A DNA stretch of 39,672 nucleotides from Bacillus_I endophytica_A (GCF_026790145.1 NZ_JALAMS010000005.1:1-39672), one strand, 5' to 3'. Counted from the stretch's first letter, positions 15,649 to 23,269 are shown. Notes: a model not told the origin generated them from the letters alone. Made by a program: numbers and translations.

Positions 15649-15682
15649 TAGGCTTTGCCTAGTCTATCACCCCATGTGATAG
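15649..15682. promoter_or_regulatory. paired hairpins, oriT/origin candidate
   Basis: TAGGCTTTGCCTA (15649-15661) is followed at once by CTATCAC-5 nt-GTGATAG (15664-15682). Two adjacent small inverted repeats beside iteron-like repeats and just before a ribbon-helix-helix gene resemble a transfer origin with its accessory protein. No relaxase gene is in the window. Confidence 0.45.
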
Positions 15683-15750
15683 CAAAAACCCCTTATGCTC
15701 TTCTAACTTTTGAAATGTAGAGCACTGAATGTTGAGAGAGGATGAATGAA

Positions 15751-16032
15751 ATGGATATGATCATACGAAATATTGATCCAACGTCTGTAAAAAAAATTGA
15801 TGAACTGGCAAAAGAAAAAGGGATTTCACGACAAGAATTTTTGAAAGGTCAGCTTGAAATGCTGGCCTTTTTTCGAGAACAAACGACGCGAGAACGTCAT
15901 CTGGAGAACCTCATTGATAAGAACATTGAGATGATAAAAAAATGTTCTTATTTCATGGAGAGAAATGCCGAGTCCTTAGAAAAATTGCACAGCAGTATTG
16001 AGAATGTCGTGGGAGAAATTGAAGAGTTATAA
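15751..16032 (+). CDS. ribbon-helix-helix accessory protein
   Basis: A 93-residue protein. The first 45 residues (MDMIIRNIDPTSVKKIDELAKEKGISRQEFLKGQLEML) have the ribbon-helix-helix pattern: a short strand, then helix with IDELAKEKG, turn, and SRQEFLKGQL. The rest is a charged coiled coil. Similar proteins act as relaxosome auxiliaries or partition/copy-control repressors on plasmids. ATG 15751 is 9 nt from GAGAGAGG; ATG 15742 is too close to it. The hairpins and G-rich repeats immediately upstream are likely targets. Confidence 0.7.
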   Translation: MDMIIRNIDPTSVKKIDELAKEKGISRQEFLKGQLEMLAFFREQTTRERHLENLIDKNIEMIKKCSYFMERNAESLEKLHSSIENVVGEIEEL

Positions 16033-16069
16033 AAAGTTTATTCAAATAAGAAAGGATGAAAATAAAAAA

Positions 16070-16687
16070 ATGAAAAAACATGCGATTAGACTTCACAATA
16101 ATAATCTTGACGCTCATTTAATTTTTCATGCCACACCAACACTGCCGAAAATTTGTCCATATAATCTGTATGAACACCAATGGTATCTTACGGAAGATAA
16201 AAATGCAGTAGGATTCCCAATCGAAGGGGAAAACTATGAAATGTACGTAACAACAACTGAACTAATAAAAGAAAAGGGCTATGAAGGTTTGTATCTATAC
16301 TGCAAATATATCGATATAAAAACAAATTCGATTAAAGATAAATTGAAGAATCGAGGGTATAAATACAGCTCCTTAGAGCAGGCGTGGACGAAAGAAATCA
16401 ATGAAGACGAGGTAGAAGAAGAAAAAAATATGGTTGCTCAATGGATTGATGAAAAATGTATTGTCGTAGAGCAAGCGAATACGATCAAAATTGATTCGTA
16501 TTATTATTTATGCGTCTCTAATTGCTATGATCATCGAGATTACTTAAAGGAAAATGGTTTTAGATGGAATGGTTATGGAGTGAAGAAAGCCTGGGTGAAA
16601 AAGATCCCGACCCAATCTTTGCAAAAAGAAGAAGCCAAGCTTTTGCATTTAGCCAATATTAAGGTAAAAGTGGCAACCAAAAAATAA
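16070..16687 (+). CDS. unrecognised protein with two similar LK-G-W motifs
   Basis: About 205 residues if it starts at ATG 16070; an earlier in-frame ATG 15998 lies inside the preceding gene. Two stretches resemble each other: IKDKLKNRGYKYSSLEQAWTKEI (about residues 95-117) and YLKENGFRWNGYGVKKAWVKKI (about 160-181). Each has LK-x-x-G-aromatic, then a basic residue and AW-x-K at the end, a pattern reminiscent of small DUF5710-type units. Function unknown. The ribosome site is weak (AAAGGA 13 nt away). The C-terminus EAKLLHLANIKVKVATKK recurs as a relic at 17614. Confidence 0.6.
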   Translation: MKKHAIRLHNNNLDAHLIFHATPTLPKICPYNLYEHQWYLTEDKNAVGFPIEGENYEMYVTTTELIKEKGYEGLYLYCKYIDIKTNSIKDKLKNRGYKYSSLEQAWTKEINEDEVEEEKNMVAQWIDEKCIVVEQANTIKIDSYYYLCVSNCYDHRDYLKENGFRWNGYGVKKAWVKKIPTQSLQKEEAKLLHLANIKVKVATKK

Positions 16688-16709
16688 GCGATTTAAGAGT
16701 GTATAGAAG

Positions 16710-16778
16710 GACCCGAATTTTGCATGTAGTGGGGAAATAAATATCCACAAAGTAAGAGATAGATGCAAAATTCGGGTC
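16710..16778 (+). repeat. dispersed hairpin repeat, copy 2
   Basis: 16-bp perfect arms (GACCCGAATTTTGCAT at 16710-16725, complement at 16763-16778) enclose a 37-nt loop with GTAGTGGGGAAATAAATATC. Same family as 2624 and 19875. It sits between two convergent genes, but no T-run follows either arm. Confidence 0.75.
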
Positions 16779-16816
16779 TATTGATAACTGCTATCTTAGG
16801 ATTCTCCTCTTATTTA

Positions 16817-17449
16817 TTAATTCGTATTGAGGCCTCCACCATTTAAACCTTCTTTGATATAACCATTTACTTGACTGTTTGATAATAAGCCAATATGAGA
16901 AATGCCAGTAAGTTGAATGTTTTTTGCCCCTTGTAGGCGAGAAAGGCTAGGCGCTACAATTCCATCGGTTAAACTATAGATGGAAGTATATAAGATTTTT
17001 TGGTTAGGATCTGTTCCTGGCAATGCTACAGAAGTAGTTAAACCATTAGCTCCGCCCAATGTTACAACATTTTCAATTTTGTCTCCGCCACCAAGATATT
17101 TGATGTAATAAAGAGTATTAGCTCCTCCCATGCTGTGAGCCACAATGTCTACTTTATCTGCTCCTGTTTCTCTTAAAACACGATCAACGTATGTAGCAAG
17201 CTGTGGACCATTTGTTGAGTTAGAACCTTGCTTATTATAGAAATCAATTGCATAGAACTGACTTCTATCCCATCCTTGAGAGCTTAAATAGTTTTCAATA
17301 CTGAAGAAATTATAAGAAGCGCCTCCAATACCGTGTACAAATACAACTGGGTTGTGAACAGAATCAGCTTTGGCATTTGATGGTTGAACATTAAAGAAAG
17401 ATAGAACAAGTGCAAAAGAGAGTACTGCTGCCATCATTAGTTTTTTCAT
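16817..17449 (-). CDS. lipA: secreted lipase, Bacillus LipA/LipB family (I.4)
   Basis: A 210-residue small alpha/beta-hydrolase with a Sec signal peptide (MKKLMMAAVLSFALVLSFFNVQPSNAKA, cut after about residue 28). HNPVVFVHGIGGASYNF is the oxyanion region, AHSMGGAN carries the nucleophile Ser with Ala instead of the usual first Gly (the mark of subfamily I.4), and SLTDGIVAPS and ISHIGLL supply Asp and His. Length matches B. subtilis LipA. It hydrolyses acylglycerols outside the cell. Transcribed alone on the minus strand; inserted between a plasmid gene and a relic of its paralogue. Confidence 0.95.
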   Translation of the reverse strand: MKKLMMAAVLSFALVLSFFNVQPSNAKADSVHNPVVFVHGIGGASYNFFSIENYLSSQGWDRSQFYAIDFYNKQGSNSTNGPQLATYVDRVLRETGADKVDIVAHSMGGANTLYYIKYLGGGDKIENVVTLGGANGLTTSVALPGTDPNQKILYTSIYSLTDGIVAPSLSRLQGAKNIQLTGISHIGLLSNSQVNGYIKEGLNGGGLNTN

Positions 17450-17613
17450 TTTTATACCTCCTGAATTTATCTAACAATTCTACATATTACATTAGTTTAA
17501 AAATGTTGTGAATAGTTTTTAGGAGAATTATAGTGTGAATTTAAAAAATATTAAAATGGTAAAAGTACAATATTTGTTAAAAAATAGAATAGTTATTAAA
17601 TAAATGTAAATTT

Positions 17614-17670
17614 AAAGCAAGACTTTTGTATTTAGCTAATATTAAGGTGAAAGTGGCTGCTAAAAAGTAA
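17614..17670 (+). pseudogene. tail relic of a paralogue of the 16070 gene
   Basis: The frame reads KARLLYLANIKVKVAAKK and a stop, matching EAKLLHLANIKVKVATKK at the end of the 16070-16687 gene (16 of 18 residues alike or similar). Nothing upstream matches, so only the last 18 codons survive, followed by a terminator. Confidence 0.75.
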
Positions 17671-17686
17671 ATAAGGATGATGAGAA

Positions 17687-17717
17687 AGCATCTTCTCTTT
17701 ATAGAAGGTGCTTTTTT
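17687..17717 (+). terminator. terminator after the tail relic
   Basis: AGCATCTTCT (17687-17696) pairs with AGAAGGTGCT (17703-17712, one G-U) and runs into TTTT. It was probably the terminator of the now truncated gene. Confidence 0.7.
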
Positions 17718-17841
17718 AAGGAATAATTTAGATTATGTGGATAAATTGTAAAGTATATGTAATTATTCCCTCAAATGGTATATAATATAGTTAGAATTTA
17801 TAGACTTTTTTAAAAATAGATACAAAAGGGGAACAGTTGCT

Positions 17842-18399
17842 ATGAAAAGTATACTCATTAAAAGTATGACAGTTTTAGCTTTACTCGTATTCTTAGTAGG
17901 TGGAATGGTGACAAGCAAAACGGAGGCAGCGAGTAACACGGCAAATCAAGATCTCATCATTATTAACAAGTATTATAATAAATTAGCGTATTATCATAAT
18001 GGATACCTTGAAATGGTGGTGCCCGTAGCAACCGGGAAGACATGGGATAAAACACCGGTTGGATTTTTTAAAGTCGTCAATAAAATTAAGAATCGACCAT
18101 ATTACACAGGAAAGATTCCTGGGGGAGATCCTCGCAATCCATTAGGGAAACGTTGGTTAGGGATCAATGCCAATGGAACTTATGGCGATACGTATGGAAT
18201 CCATGGAAATAACAATGAAAGCAGTATTGGAAAATATGTAAGTCAAGGGTGCGTTCGAATGCATAATGCAGATGTTGAAAAGCTTTATGATAAAGTTCAA
18301 GTGGGAACGCCCGTTAATATCACATACTCTTATAGAAGTTTCCAGGAGTTAACGAAAGTCTACGGGTATGACTTTAAAGGATATAATACGAAGAACTAA
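17842..18399 (+). CDS. exported L,D-transpeptidase (YkuD family)
   Basis: A 185-residue protein with a signal peptide (MKSILIKSMTVLALLVFLVGGMVTSKTEA) and a YkuD domain. DLIIINKYYNKLAYYHNG is the opening strand pair, TPVGFFKVVNK and YGIHGNN (His) lead to VSQGCVRMHN, where Cys is the nucleophile; the family motif is HXX14-17(S/T)HGChN, and here Gln replaces the His before GC. Such enzymes form 3-3 crosslinks in peptidoglycan or attach proteins to it. There is no LysM domain. Ribosome site AAGGGG; a 13-bp terminator follows. Confidence 0.92.
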   Translation: MKSILIKSMTVLALLVFLVGGMVTSKTEAASNTANQDLIIINKYYNKLAYYHNGYLEMVVPVATGKTWDKTPVGFFKVVNKIKNRPYYTGKIPGGDPRNPLGKRWLGINANGTYGDTYGIHGNNNESSIGKYVSQGCVRMHNADVEKLYDKVQVGTPVNITYSYRSFQELTKVYGYDFKGYNTKN

Positions 18400-18405
18400 T
18401 GCTGA

Positions 18406-18440
18406 AGGGGTCCACTCTTTTAAAGAGTGGACCCTTTTTT
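18406..18440 (+). terminator. terminator of the L,D-transpeptidase gene
   Basis: AGGGGTCCACTCTTT pairs with AAAGAGTGGACCCTT and is followed by seven T. It also forms an A-rich side for the opposite strand. Confidence 0.9.
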
Positions 18441-18535
18441 TGATGAAAAAGATATAGGCAACTAAAAGAGACTTCATTATGTAAATAGAATATGTGCTAA
18501 TCATTCAAACTTCTATGTCTTTCTGTTCCCCTTCT

Positions 18536-19090
18536 TTATAACCAGAAAGTTGGGTAAGATCTATTACTTCGCAGATTATTTACAATGAGAGCTACAATGA
18601 CAATAAGTATAGATCCTATTAATACAGGAGTAAAAATATAACTCCATGGTGAGGCACCCAAGATAACGACTATTGGATCTGCTCCTGCTGGTGGATGGGT
18701 AGTTTTAGTTAACATCATGGCAGCTATTGCTAAACCTACACCTATTCCCAAAGTCCAAGCATTATTACCAAAAGAATGGTACATGACTAATCCTACAAAT
18801 GTGGCTACTAAGTGCCCCCCTATGATGTTTCTTGGTTGAGATAAAGGTGCATTCCATATTCCAAATGCTAATACGCAACTTGCTCCAAAAGGTGCCATTA
18901 ACCATAAATTTGATGTCAGTGTAGTTAATAGGCCCAAAGCTAGAATACTCATGGAACCACCAATAAATCCTGTAGTAGCATCTTTAATATTAATTTTCAA
19001 GGGACTCCTTGCGCCAGTCTTCATCTTTGAAAAGAAGTGTGGTGGATTAAAAGTTTTCTTCGTAACATTAGCAGAACTGGTCTCATTCAT
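18536..19090 (-). CDS. HPP family membrane protein
   Basis: A 184-residue protein with four or five membrane segments and the family signature THPPAGADP at about residue 130. LWLMAPFGASCVLAFG and SQPRNIIGGHLVATFVG are typical of HPP proteins, some of which have been linked to nitrite transport. The role here is unknown. ATG 19090 is chosen because AAAGGAGGG lies 6 nt before it; an earlier in-frame ATG at 19114 has no such site. It is downstream of the CGNR regulator on the same strand, separated by a terminator. Confidence 0.85.
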   Translation of the reverse strand: MNETSSANVTKKTFNPPHFFSKMKTGARSPLKINIKDATTGFIGGSMSILALGLLTTLTSNLWLMAPFGASCVLAFGIWNAPLSQPRNIIGGHLVATFVGLVMYHSFGNNAWTLGIGVGLAIAAMMLTKTTHPPAGADPIVVILGASPWSYIFTPVLIGSILIVIVALIVNNLRSNRSYPTFWL

Positions 19091-19131
19091 TTTCTTCCCT
19101 CCTTTATTTACCATTCATTCTACATTTGTTA

Positions 19132-19166
19132 AATTAACCTGTCGAATTAAATTTAAGAGGTTAATT
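19132..19166. promoter_or_regulatory. inverted repeat before the HPP gene
   Basis: AATTAACCT (19132-19140) and AGGTTAATT (19158-19166) are perfect 9-bp arms, 17 nt apart, 42 to 76 nt before the HPP start. They may be the operator of the neighbouring CGNR regulator. Confidence 0.5.
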
Positions 19167-19179
19167 TATTTGAATCACA

Positions 19180-19220
19180 AAAAAAGCCTTGAATCCTTCT
19201 TAAGAACTCAAGGCTTTTTT
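19180..19220 (-). terminator. terminator overlapping the CGNR stop
   Basis: AAAAAAGCCTTGA (19180-19192) pairs with TCAAGGCTTTTTT (19208-19220). The right arm holds the TGA stop of the CGNR gene. U-rich on both strands. Confidence 0.85.
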
Positions 19221-19798
19221 ATTTCTCCTTTACTTTGAAAACGAGTCACTTTCTTTCTATTTCCACAGATTTTCATTGAACACCATTTTCTTCTTCCTGT
19301 GATATCAATAAATAATAATACACATTCAGTATTACTACACCTTCTAATTTTGTCCAGTTTCCCTTCCGAAGTCAGCTTTAAAGCATCTAGTGATACAAGT
19401 GATAAAACCTTATTTAACCACGTGCCTTTTGGAACTTGCTTCATTTCCCCCGATTCTATTTTATATACAAAAGGTGCTTTTTCAATGTTTTCTTCTAAAT
19501 CAGAAATCCATCTGTTATCCAAACCTTTTCCATCTGCAATAGCTTCAAAATTTTCTCTTAATTGGAATCGAAACCTATAAATGGTTTCTAAGCTATCAGC
19601 GAGGTCGCTTTCAGAAACGTTCAGGATACTTTTATCAAGAGAAGGAATAGCTTCGCACATTGTATAAAGCCAATCTAGAAAATCTTGTTCAGAGGTCAAA
19701 AGCTCGCGTCGATGACCATAACTTACCACTTCTGTATTCACTAAATCGAGGGAGAGAGAACCAGAAATTAGAGGGAACGTTCTCCTAGTAGACATCAT
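19208..19798 (-). CDS. CGNR zinc-finger (ABATE-type) regulator
   Basis: A 196-residue protein with an N-terminal ABATE-like helical domain beginning FPLISGSLSLDLVNTEV and a C-terminal CGNR zinc finger: RRCSNTECVLLFIDITGRRKWCSMKICGNRKK, with Cys at the four expected places and the CGNR tetrad. These proteins are thought to be ligand-sensing transcription regulators. GAGGAGGAG precedes ATG 19798. The HPP gene follows on the same strand and is the likely target. Confidence 0.9.
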   Translation of the reverse strand: MMSTRRTFPLISGSLSLDLVNTEVVSYGHRRELLTSEQDFLDWLYTMCEAIPSLDKSILNVSESDLADSLETIYRFRFQLRENFEAIADGKGLDNRWISDLEENIEKAPFVYKIESGEMKQVPKGTWLNKVLSLVSLDALKLTSEGKLDKIRRCSNTECVLLFIDITGRRKWCSMKICGNRKKVTRFQSKGEIKKP

Positions 19799-19874
19799 TT
19801 TCTCCTCCTCATACCAGGATTAATACAAAGAATAATAGCATATAGATTATATATTATTAAAATTTTATATAGAC

Positions 19875-19939
19875 AGCCCGAATTTCGCATTTAGTAGGGT
19901 AATATCCATGGAACAAAAGATAAATGCAAAATTCGGGCT
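19875..19939 (+). repeat. dispersed hairpin repeat, copy 3
   Basis: 19-nt arms (19875-19893 and 19921-19939) pair with one mismatch around a 27-nt loop containing GTAGGGTAATATCCATGG. The outer pairs (AGC/GCT) differ from those of copy 2 (GAC/GTC) but still pair. It lies between abrB and the CGNR gene, without a T-run. Confidence 0.75.
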
Positions 19940-19984
19940 TGTCATCACATCTATACATACTCATTTATAGCTATCATTCATTCT

Positions 19985-20266
19985 TTATACGTAAACGTCG
20001 ATTTTCCCTATCTCTTTAGAAAGAATCTCTACACCTTCTCGACTCAGTATTACTTTTCCATTTGCTAATACTATATTGTCTTCAGATACTTTCCCTGTAA
20101 CCATACATGCCTTATGGTACTGATATTTTCTGAAAATGATTTGATCCCCGTCTACAAAGATTTCTAAAGGATCATTCTTCTCAATAGAAAGGTTTTTTCT
20201 TAGTTCCTTTGGTAAGACTAAACGTCCTAATTGATCGACTTTTCTCACGATTCCTGTAGTTTTCAA
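19985..20266 (-). CDS. abrB: AbrB-family transition-state regulator
   Basis: A 93-residue AbrB paralogue. The N-terminal swapped-hairpin domain is clear: MKTTGIVRKVDQLGRLVLPKELRKNLSIEKNDPLEIFVDGDQIIFRKY. The C-terminal part (CMVTGKVSEDNIVLANGKVILSREGVEIL) matches the AbrB multimerisation region in length and spacing. B. subtilis AbrB has 96 residues. AbrB proteins bind bent AT-rich DNA and repress post-exponential genes. A plasmid copy could modulate host or plasmid genes. The symbol marks the family, not the chromosomal gene. Confidence 0.9.
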   Translation of the reverse strand: MKTTGIVRKVDQLGRLVLPKELRKNLSIEKNDPLEIFVDGDQIIFRKYQYHKACMVTGKVSEDNIVLANGKVILSREGVEILSKEIGKIDVYV

Positions 20267-20441
20267 TTTAATAACACCTCTTTCCCTTTTACTTCTTTAT
20301 TGTAGCAAACATGGAAAAAGAAGGAGTATAATAAAAATATGGTATATTATCATTTTCTTGGTATTTTGTATTTTGGCTCTATTCAATTGTATGGAAGGGT
20401 ATATATACTAAAATCATAGATAGAGAGAAGGAGGACTAAAG

Positions 20442-20991
20442 ATGGCACATAAAATCAGTTTAACAGGCTGTCCAACAAGTTCAATTCAAGACTATGGTAA
20501 GTACCTGGCTTTTGATATGGAGGAAAAGGGAAGNNNNNNNNNNNNNNNNNNNNNNNNNNNNNNNNNNNNNNNNNNNNNNNNNNNNNNNNNNNNNNNNNNN
20601 NNNNGGCGTTATCTGTATGCAGATACAAGAAATCGAGGACAAAGGAAAAGAGACAAAACAACCGAAACAAACACCGAAAAAGGGTTCAAGAGCTAAAAAA
20701 CAAGAGGGAAGTCAACCTCAAGAAGAAAATAAACAAGAGAAAAAGCAGATTCTTGTTCCGGAGGGGACGAAGGAATGGATGTCCTTAGAGGAAATTAAGG
20801 TTCCAGAAACCTTTCTTCAATTTACCCCAGGAATAGCGAAACAAAAGGCAGTAGAAGAAAGTATTGAGCAGAATGGAACGGTAGATAAACCCATTATTAT
20901 TAATCCAGATACACACGAACTTGTAGATAGTTATAGTCGTTATTTTGTAGCCAAGAAAAAGAATTTAGATCGTGTTCCTGTACATTATTAA
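20442..20991 (+). CDS. ParB-like domain protein, interrupted by an N gap
   Basis: GAAGGAGGA precedes ATG 20442, which opens MAHKISLTGCPTSSIQDYGKYLAFDMEEKG before the gap at 20534-20604. After the gap a different frame continues: a Lys/Gln/Glu-rich linker and then a ParB-N-like domain (ILVPEGTKEWMSLEEIKVPETF... KAVEESIEQNGTVDKPIIINPDTHELVDSYSRYFVAKKKNLDRVPVHY). The gap length is therefore not exact, or two genes are involved. No helix-turn-helix follows, so it is not a full partition ParB. Confidence 0.65.
20534..20604. other. assembly gap of 71 N
   Basis: The bases are undetermined. The reading frames on the two sides are not in phase across 71 N, so the true gap length differs or the two sides were joined by scaffolding. 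Confidence 0.95.
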
Positions 20992-21243
20992 AGGGAATTC
21001 CTATATTTATTGAGTGCATAAACTCTCCAGTTTTTCTGCTTTTTTTCTAGGTTTTAAGGGTGATACTTCATGTATCGTGAGTAGTTTGCTCATAGTATGG
21101 AATGTTATTCATTTGATCTTTGGGGAATTTGTTCAACTAACGATGCAGTTTTGTTGAAGAATACCTGTACATATATTTGTTATTTATTGGATAATTCAAA
21201 AAGAAAGGGGGAAGCTAGGCTTTGAGAAAGGGATGATGAAGCT

Positions 21244-21747
21244 ATGACAATAAAAATTCAAAGGTTAGTTAATGTTGCTATGGTTTTACTACCATGTTTA
21301 ACCCTACCCCTATTAGGGTTACGCAACATAAAAAGATTTCTTCCCGCATCGATCCTTGTTTTACTCGTAGAAACGCTTCATGCAATATATGGGAAAAAAC
21401 AAAGGTGGTGGGTTTTCTATAATAAACCTAAATCCTTTCTTTTTGGGGAATTACCCTATGAAATTGGTCCGTTTTTGCCAATCTCCATGTGGTTTCTGAA
21501 GTGGACATACGGAAATTTTAAATGGTTTATTTTACTCAACGGAATTACAAATGCTATCTTTGCATACCCAATCACATATTTTGCAAGAAAATTTAGGTAT
21601 TATACATTGGTTCGTTTTAATAACTTTCAATTTTTCCTTTACTTCTTTTATAAGGCATTTTTATTGTATGGGTTCCAATATCTTTTTGAAAAAAATATTC
21701 ACAAAAAGGTAAAAACAAATTTTAAATCCTTTCCCTATTGTAAATAA
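21244..21747 (+). CDS. CBO0543-family membrane protein
   Basis: A 167-residue hydrophobic protein with about five membrane segments. The pattern WWVFYNKPKSFLFGELPYEIGPFLPISMWFLKWTYGNFKWF is characteristic of CBO0543 family proteins of Firmicutes, whose function is unknown. AAAGGG lies 12 nt before ATG 21244, with no better in-frame start. Followed by a strong bidirectional terminator. Confidence 0.75.
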   Translation: MTIKIQRLVNVAMVLLPCLTLPLLGLRNIKRFLPASILVLLVETLHAIYGKKQRWWVFYNKPKSFLFGELPYEIGPFLPISMWFLKWTYGNFKWFILLNGITNAIFAYPITYFARKFRYYTLVRFNNFQFFLYFFYKAFLLYGFQYLFEKNIHKKVKTNFKSFPYCK

Positions 21748-21836
21748 GGTTTCGCCTTTTCCTAGTCAGACTTACGAAGTAGATTGTGAAGAATTGTACT
21801 TAAAGTAATGGGGGCCAATGTTTAACAAGCATCATC

Positions 21837-21868
21837 AAAAAAAGATCTTCAATTGAAGATCTTTTTTT
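21837..21868. terminator. bidirectional terminator
   Basis: AAAAAAAGATCTTCAATTGAAGATCTTTTTTT is a near-perfect palindrome with A-run and T-run ends; it serves the CBO0543 gene and the opposing small membrane genes. Confidence 0.9.
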
Positions 21869-21885
21869 ATTACCGATAAATTAGA

Positions 21886-21898
21886 TTATGTTAACTAG
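21886..21898 (+). repeat. TATGTTAACTAG motif, copy 1
   Basis: TTATGTTAACTAG lies 18 nt after a terminator hairpin. The same 12-13 bases occur at 35633, 36741 and 37545, each time shortly after a terminator. Confidence 0.6.
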
Positions 21899-21932
21899 GA
21901 ATGCATGTTGTATACAACTAAATTTATTAATG

Positions 21933-22091
21933 TTAATCTTGTTTTCTTCCAAAATCAATATCGTCTGAAGGAGTGTAATTATTACTAGGTAAATTCCCTG
22001 TTTTGATACTTTTAAATACAGCATAGAAAATACTTAATACAAAGCAACTTGTAATCAGAATTGTAAGCATGGCAATGTCCTCCGGTTTCAT
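21933..22091 (-). CDS. 52-aa single-span membrane protein
   Basis: From ATG 22091: MKPEDIAMLTILITSCFVLSIFYAVFKSIKTGNL..., one membrane segment at about 7-27 and a polar tail ending DIDFGRKQD. A TTG at 22115 would overlap the previous gene by 14 nt and could give translational coupling; there is no separate ribosome site. Family not recognised. Confidence 0.5.
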   Translation of the reverse strand: MKPEDIAMLTILITSCFVLSIFYAVFKSIKTGNLPSNNYTPSDDIDFGRKQD

Positions 22092-22101
22092 TATATATTT
22101 T

Positions 22102-22260
22102 TCAAAACCAATCAATGTATACGTCTAATACAATAAAAAGAATAAGTATAGATATAGCTAATATTGTGCTTATTTGAAAGGGATTATTATCTTTTTCCGT
22201 CTCTTTTGACTTCATAATTTTTCTATATTTACCTTGGATCTTGTTTTTATTTGACTTCAT
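22102..22260 (-). CDS. 52-aa membrane protein
   Basis: ATG 22260 is preceded by AAAGGAG. The product is basic at first (MKSNKNKIQGKYRKIMKSKETEKDNN) and ends in one membrane segment, STILAISILILFIVLDVYIDWF. It overlaps or abuts the next small membrane gene, so the two form an operon. Its promoter region would cross into the IS6 fragment that begins at about 22283. Family not recognised. Confidence 0.55.
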   Translation of the reverse strand: MKSNKNKIQGKYRKIMKSKETEKDNNPFQISTILAISILILFIVLDVYIDWF

Positions 22261-22282
22261 AATTAGATTCACTCCTTTATTT

Positions 22283-22685
22283 AGGAAACACCATTGATTT
22301 TTATCTAAGCCAAACAAGAGATCACAAGGCTGCAAAGCGTTTCTTTAGGAAAGCTTTGTGGTCTCTTCATGTTTCAAAGCCTCATGTCATAACCGTCGAT
22401 AAAAACTCAGCTTACCCAATAGCCATTGAAGAATTGAAGAATGAAAAAGAGATGACCCTAGGCATCCAAATAAGGCAAGTGAAATATCTTAATAACATAG
22501 TGGAACAAAATCATTGTTTTATTAAAAAGCGAGTTCGTTCAATGTTAGGATTGAAGTCCTTTCGTACAGCTACTTGCATACTGGGTAGCATAGCAGCCAT
22601 GCACATGATTAAAAAGAGGGGGCCCCATCAAGAGGTGAAGTCTGCCCAAGACAAAAAGGAATTCATCCATAAATTTTTTGATTAG
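22283..22685 (+). pseudogene. IS6-family transposase, 3' part
   Basis: The open frame starts without a start codon at NTIDFYLSQTRDHKAAKRFFRKAL and continues through KPHVITVDKNSAYPIAIEEL (the second catalytic Asp), RQVKYLNNIVEQNHCFIKKRVRSMLGLKSF (the catalytic Glu) to the stop at 22685. This is the second half of an IS6/IS240-type DDE transposase (about 225 residues when whole). The helix-turn-helix and first Asp are missing, so it is dead. Confidence 0.9.
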
Positions 22686-22738
22686 TCTCATAAGTTAGCA
22701 ATTTAAAGGGAATGGATGTTCTATGTTTATAGCGAGTA

Positions 22739-22755
22739 GTTTTTGCACCAGAACC
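22739..22755 (-). repeat. IS6-type terminal inverted repeat (right end)
   Basis: Read on the minus strand from 22755 it is GGTTCTGGTGCAAAAAC, identical over 17 bases to the repeat at 39653. Confidence 0.85.
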
Positions 22756-22882
22756 ACATATCTTTTTACCCGATTATTACCCTTTTTAGGCGAAAATACT
22801 CATGAATATAGACCTCTACTTTGTTAAAATTCAGAGGGTATAAATTTCATAATTTTATAATTTTTAACAGGGGATAATTTTT

Positions 22883-23257
22883 ATGAGCCGAACATTAGAT
22901 GCATTACACGAAAAACTAGATAAACTAAATAAACAAATTGAAGAATTACATAGATGTGTAAGAGAATATCACGTGCTGAGAGAAGATTCTGGGCTTATTT
23001 TCAATGTAACTAAGAATCTTGTTTTAACAGGTACAGCTGAAACATATTGGCAAGGAAACAAACGAGGACAGTTTCTTCAAGAGTTTTCTAAAAGTCAGAG
23101 CCTAATGAGCTCTTTTGTAGAAACAGTGGGAACTCAAATCTTTCAAATTAATATGAGTATACGCTATTTAGAAGATAAGAAATCAGACCTTATAAATCAG
23201 ATTGAGGCTGAAATTCAAAGGGAACGAGAAGAGGCTATAGAAAAGGCGAGTAAATAG
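22883..23257 (+). CDS. small helical T7SS partner protein (DUF5082/YwqH-like)
   Basis: A 124-residue, almost wholly helical protein: coiled coil at both ends (LDALHEKLDKLNKQIEELHRC and DKKSDLINQIEAEIQREREEAI) with a central AETYWQGNKRGQF that has the W-x-G turn of the WXG100 class. Small partners like this stand directly before LXG/WXG-type effectors of the type VII secretion system and form a complex with them for export. It is 12 nt before the lipase effector gene. AGGGGA lies before ATG 22883. A secretion machine is not encoded here. Confidence 0.7.
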   Translation: MSRTLDALHEKLDKLNKQIEELHRCVREYHVLREDSGLIFNVTKNLVLTGTAETYWQGNKRGQFLQEFSKSQSLMSSFVETVGTQIFQINMSIRYLEDKKSDLINQIEAEIQREREEAIEKASK

Positions 23258-23269
23258 GAGGGAAGTAAT

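Larger units (their letters stand above)
22283..22755 (+). mobile_element. left-truncated IS6-family element
   Basis: It comprises the transposase remnant and, 70 nt further on, the right terminal repeat ending CCAGAACC at 22755. The left end is lost. Together with the terminal repeat at 39653 it brackets 16.9 kb. Confidence 0.85.

Noticed and set aside
2624..19939. Treating the three CCGAATTTTGCAT hairpins as simple terminators
   Set aside because: Two of three lack a T-run and the loop sequence is conserved, which a terminator does not need.
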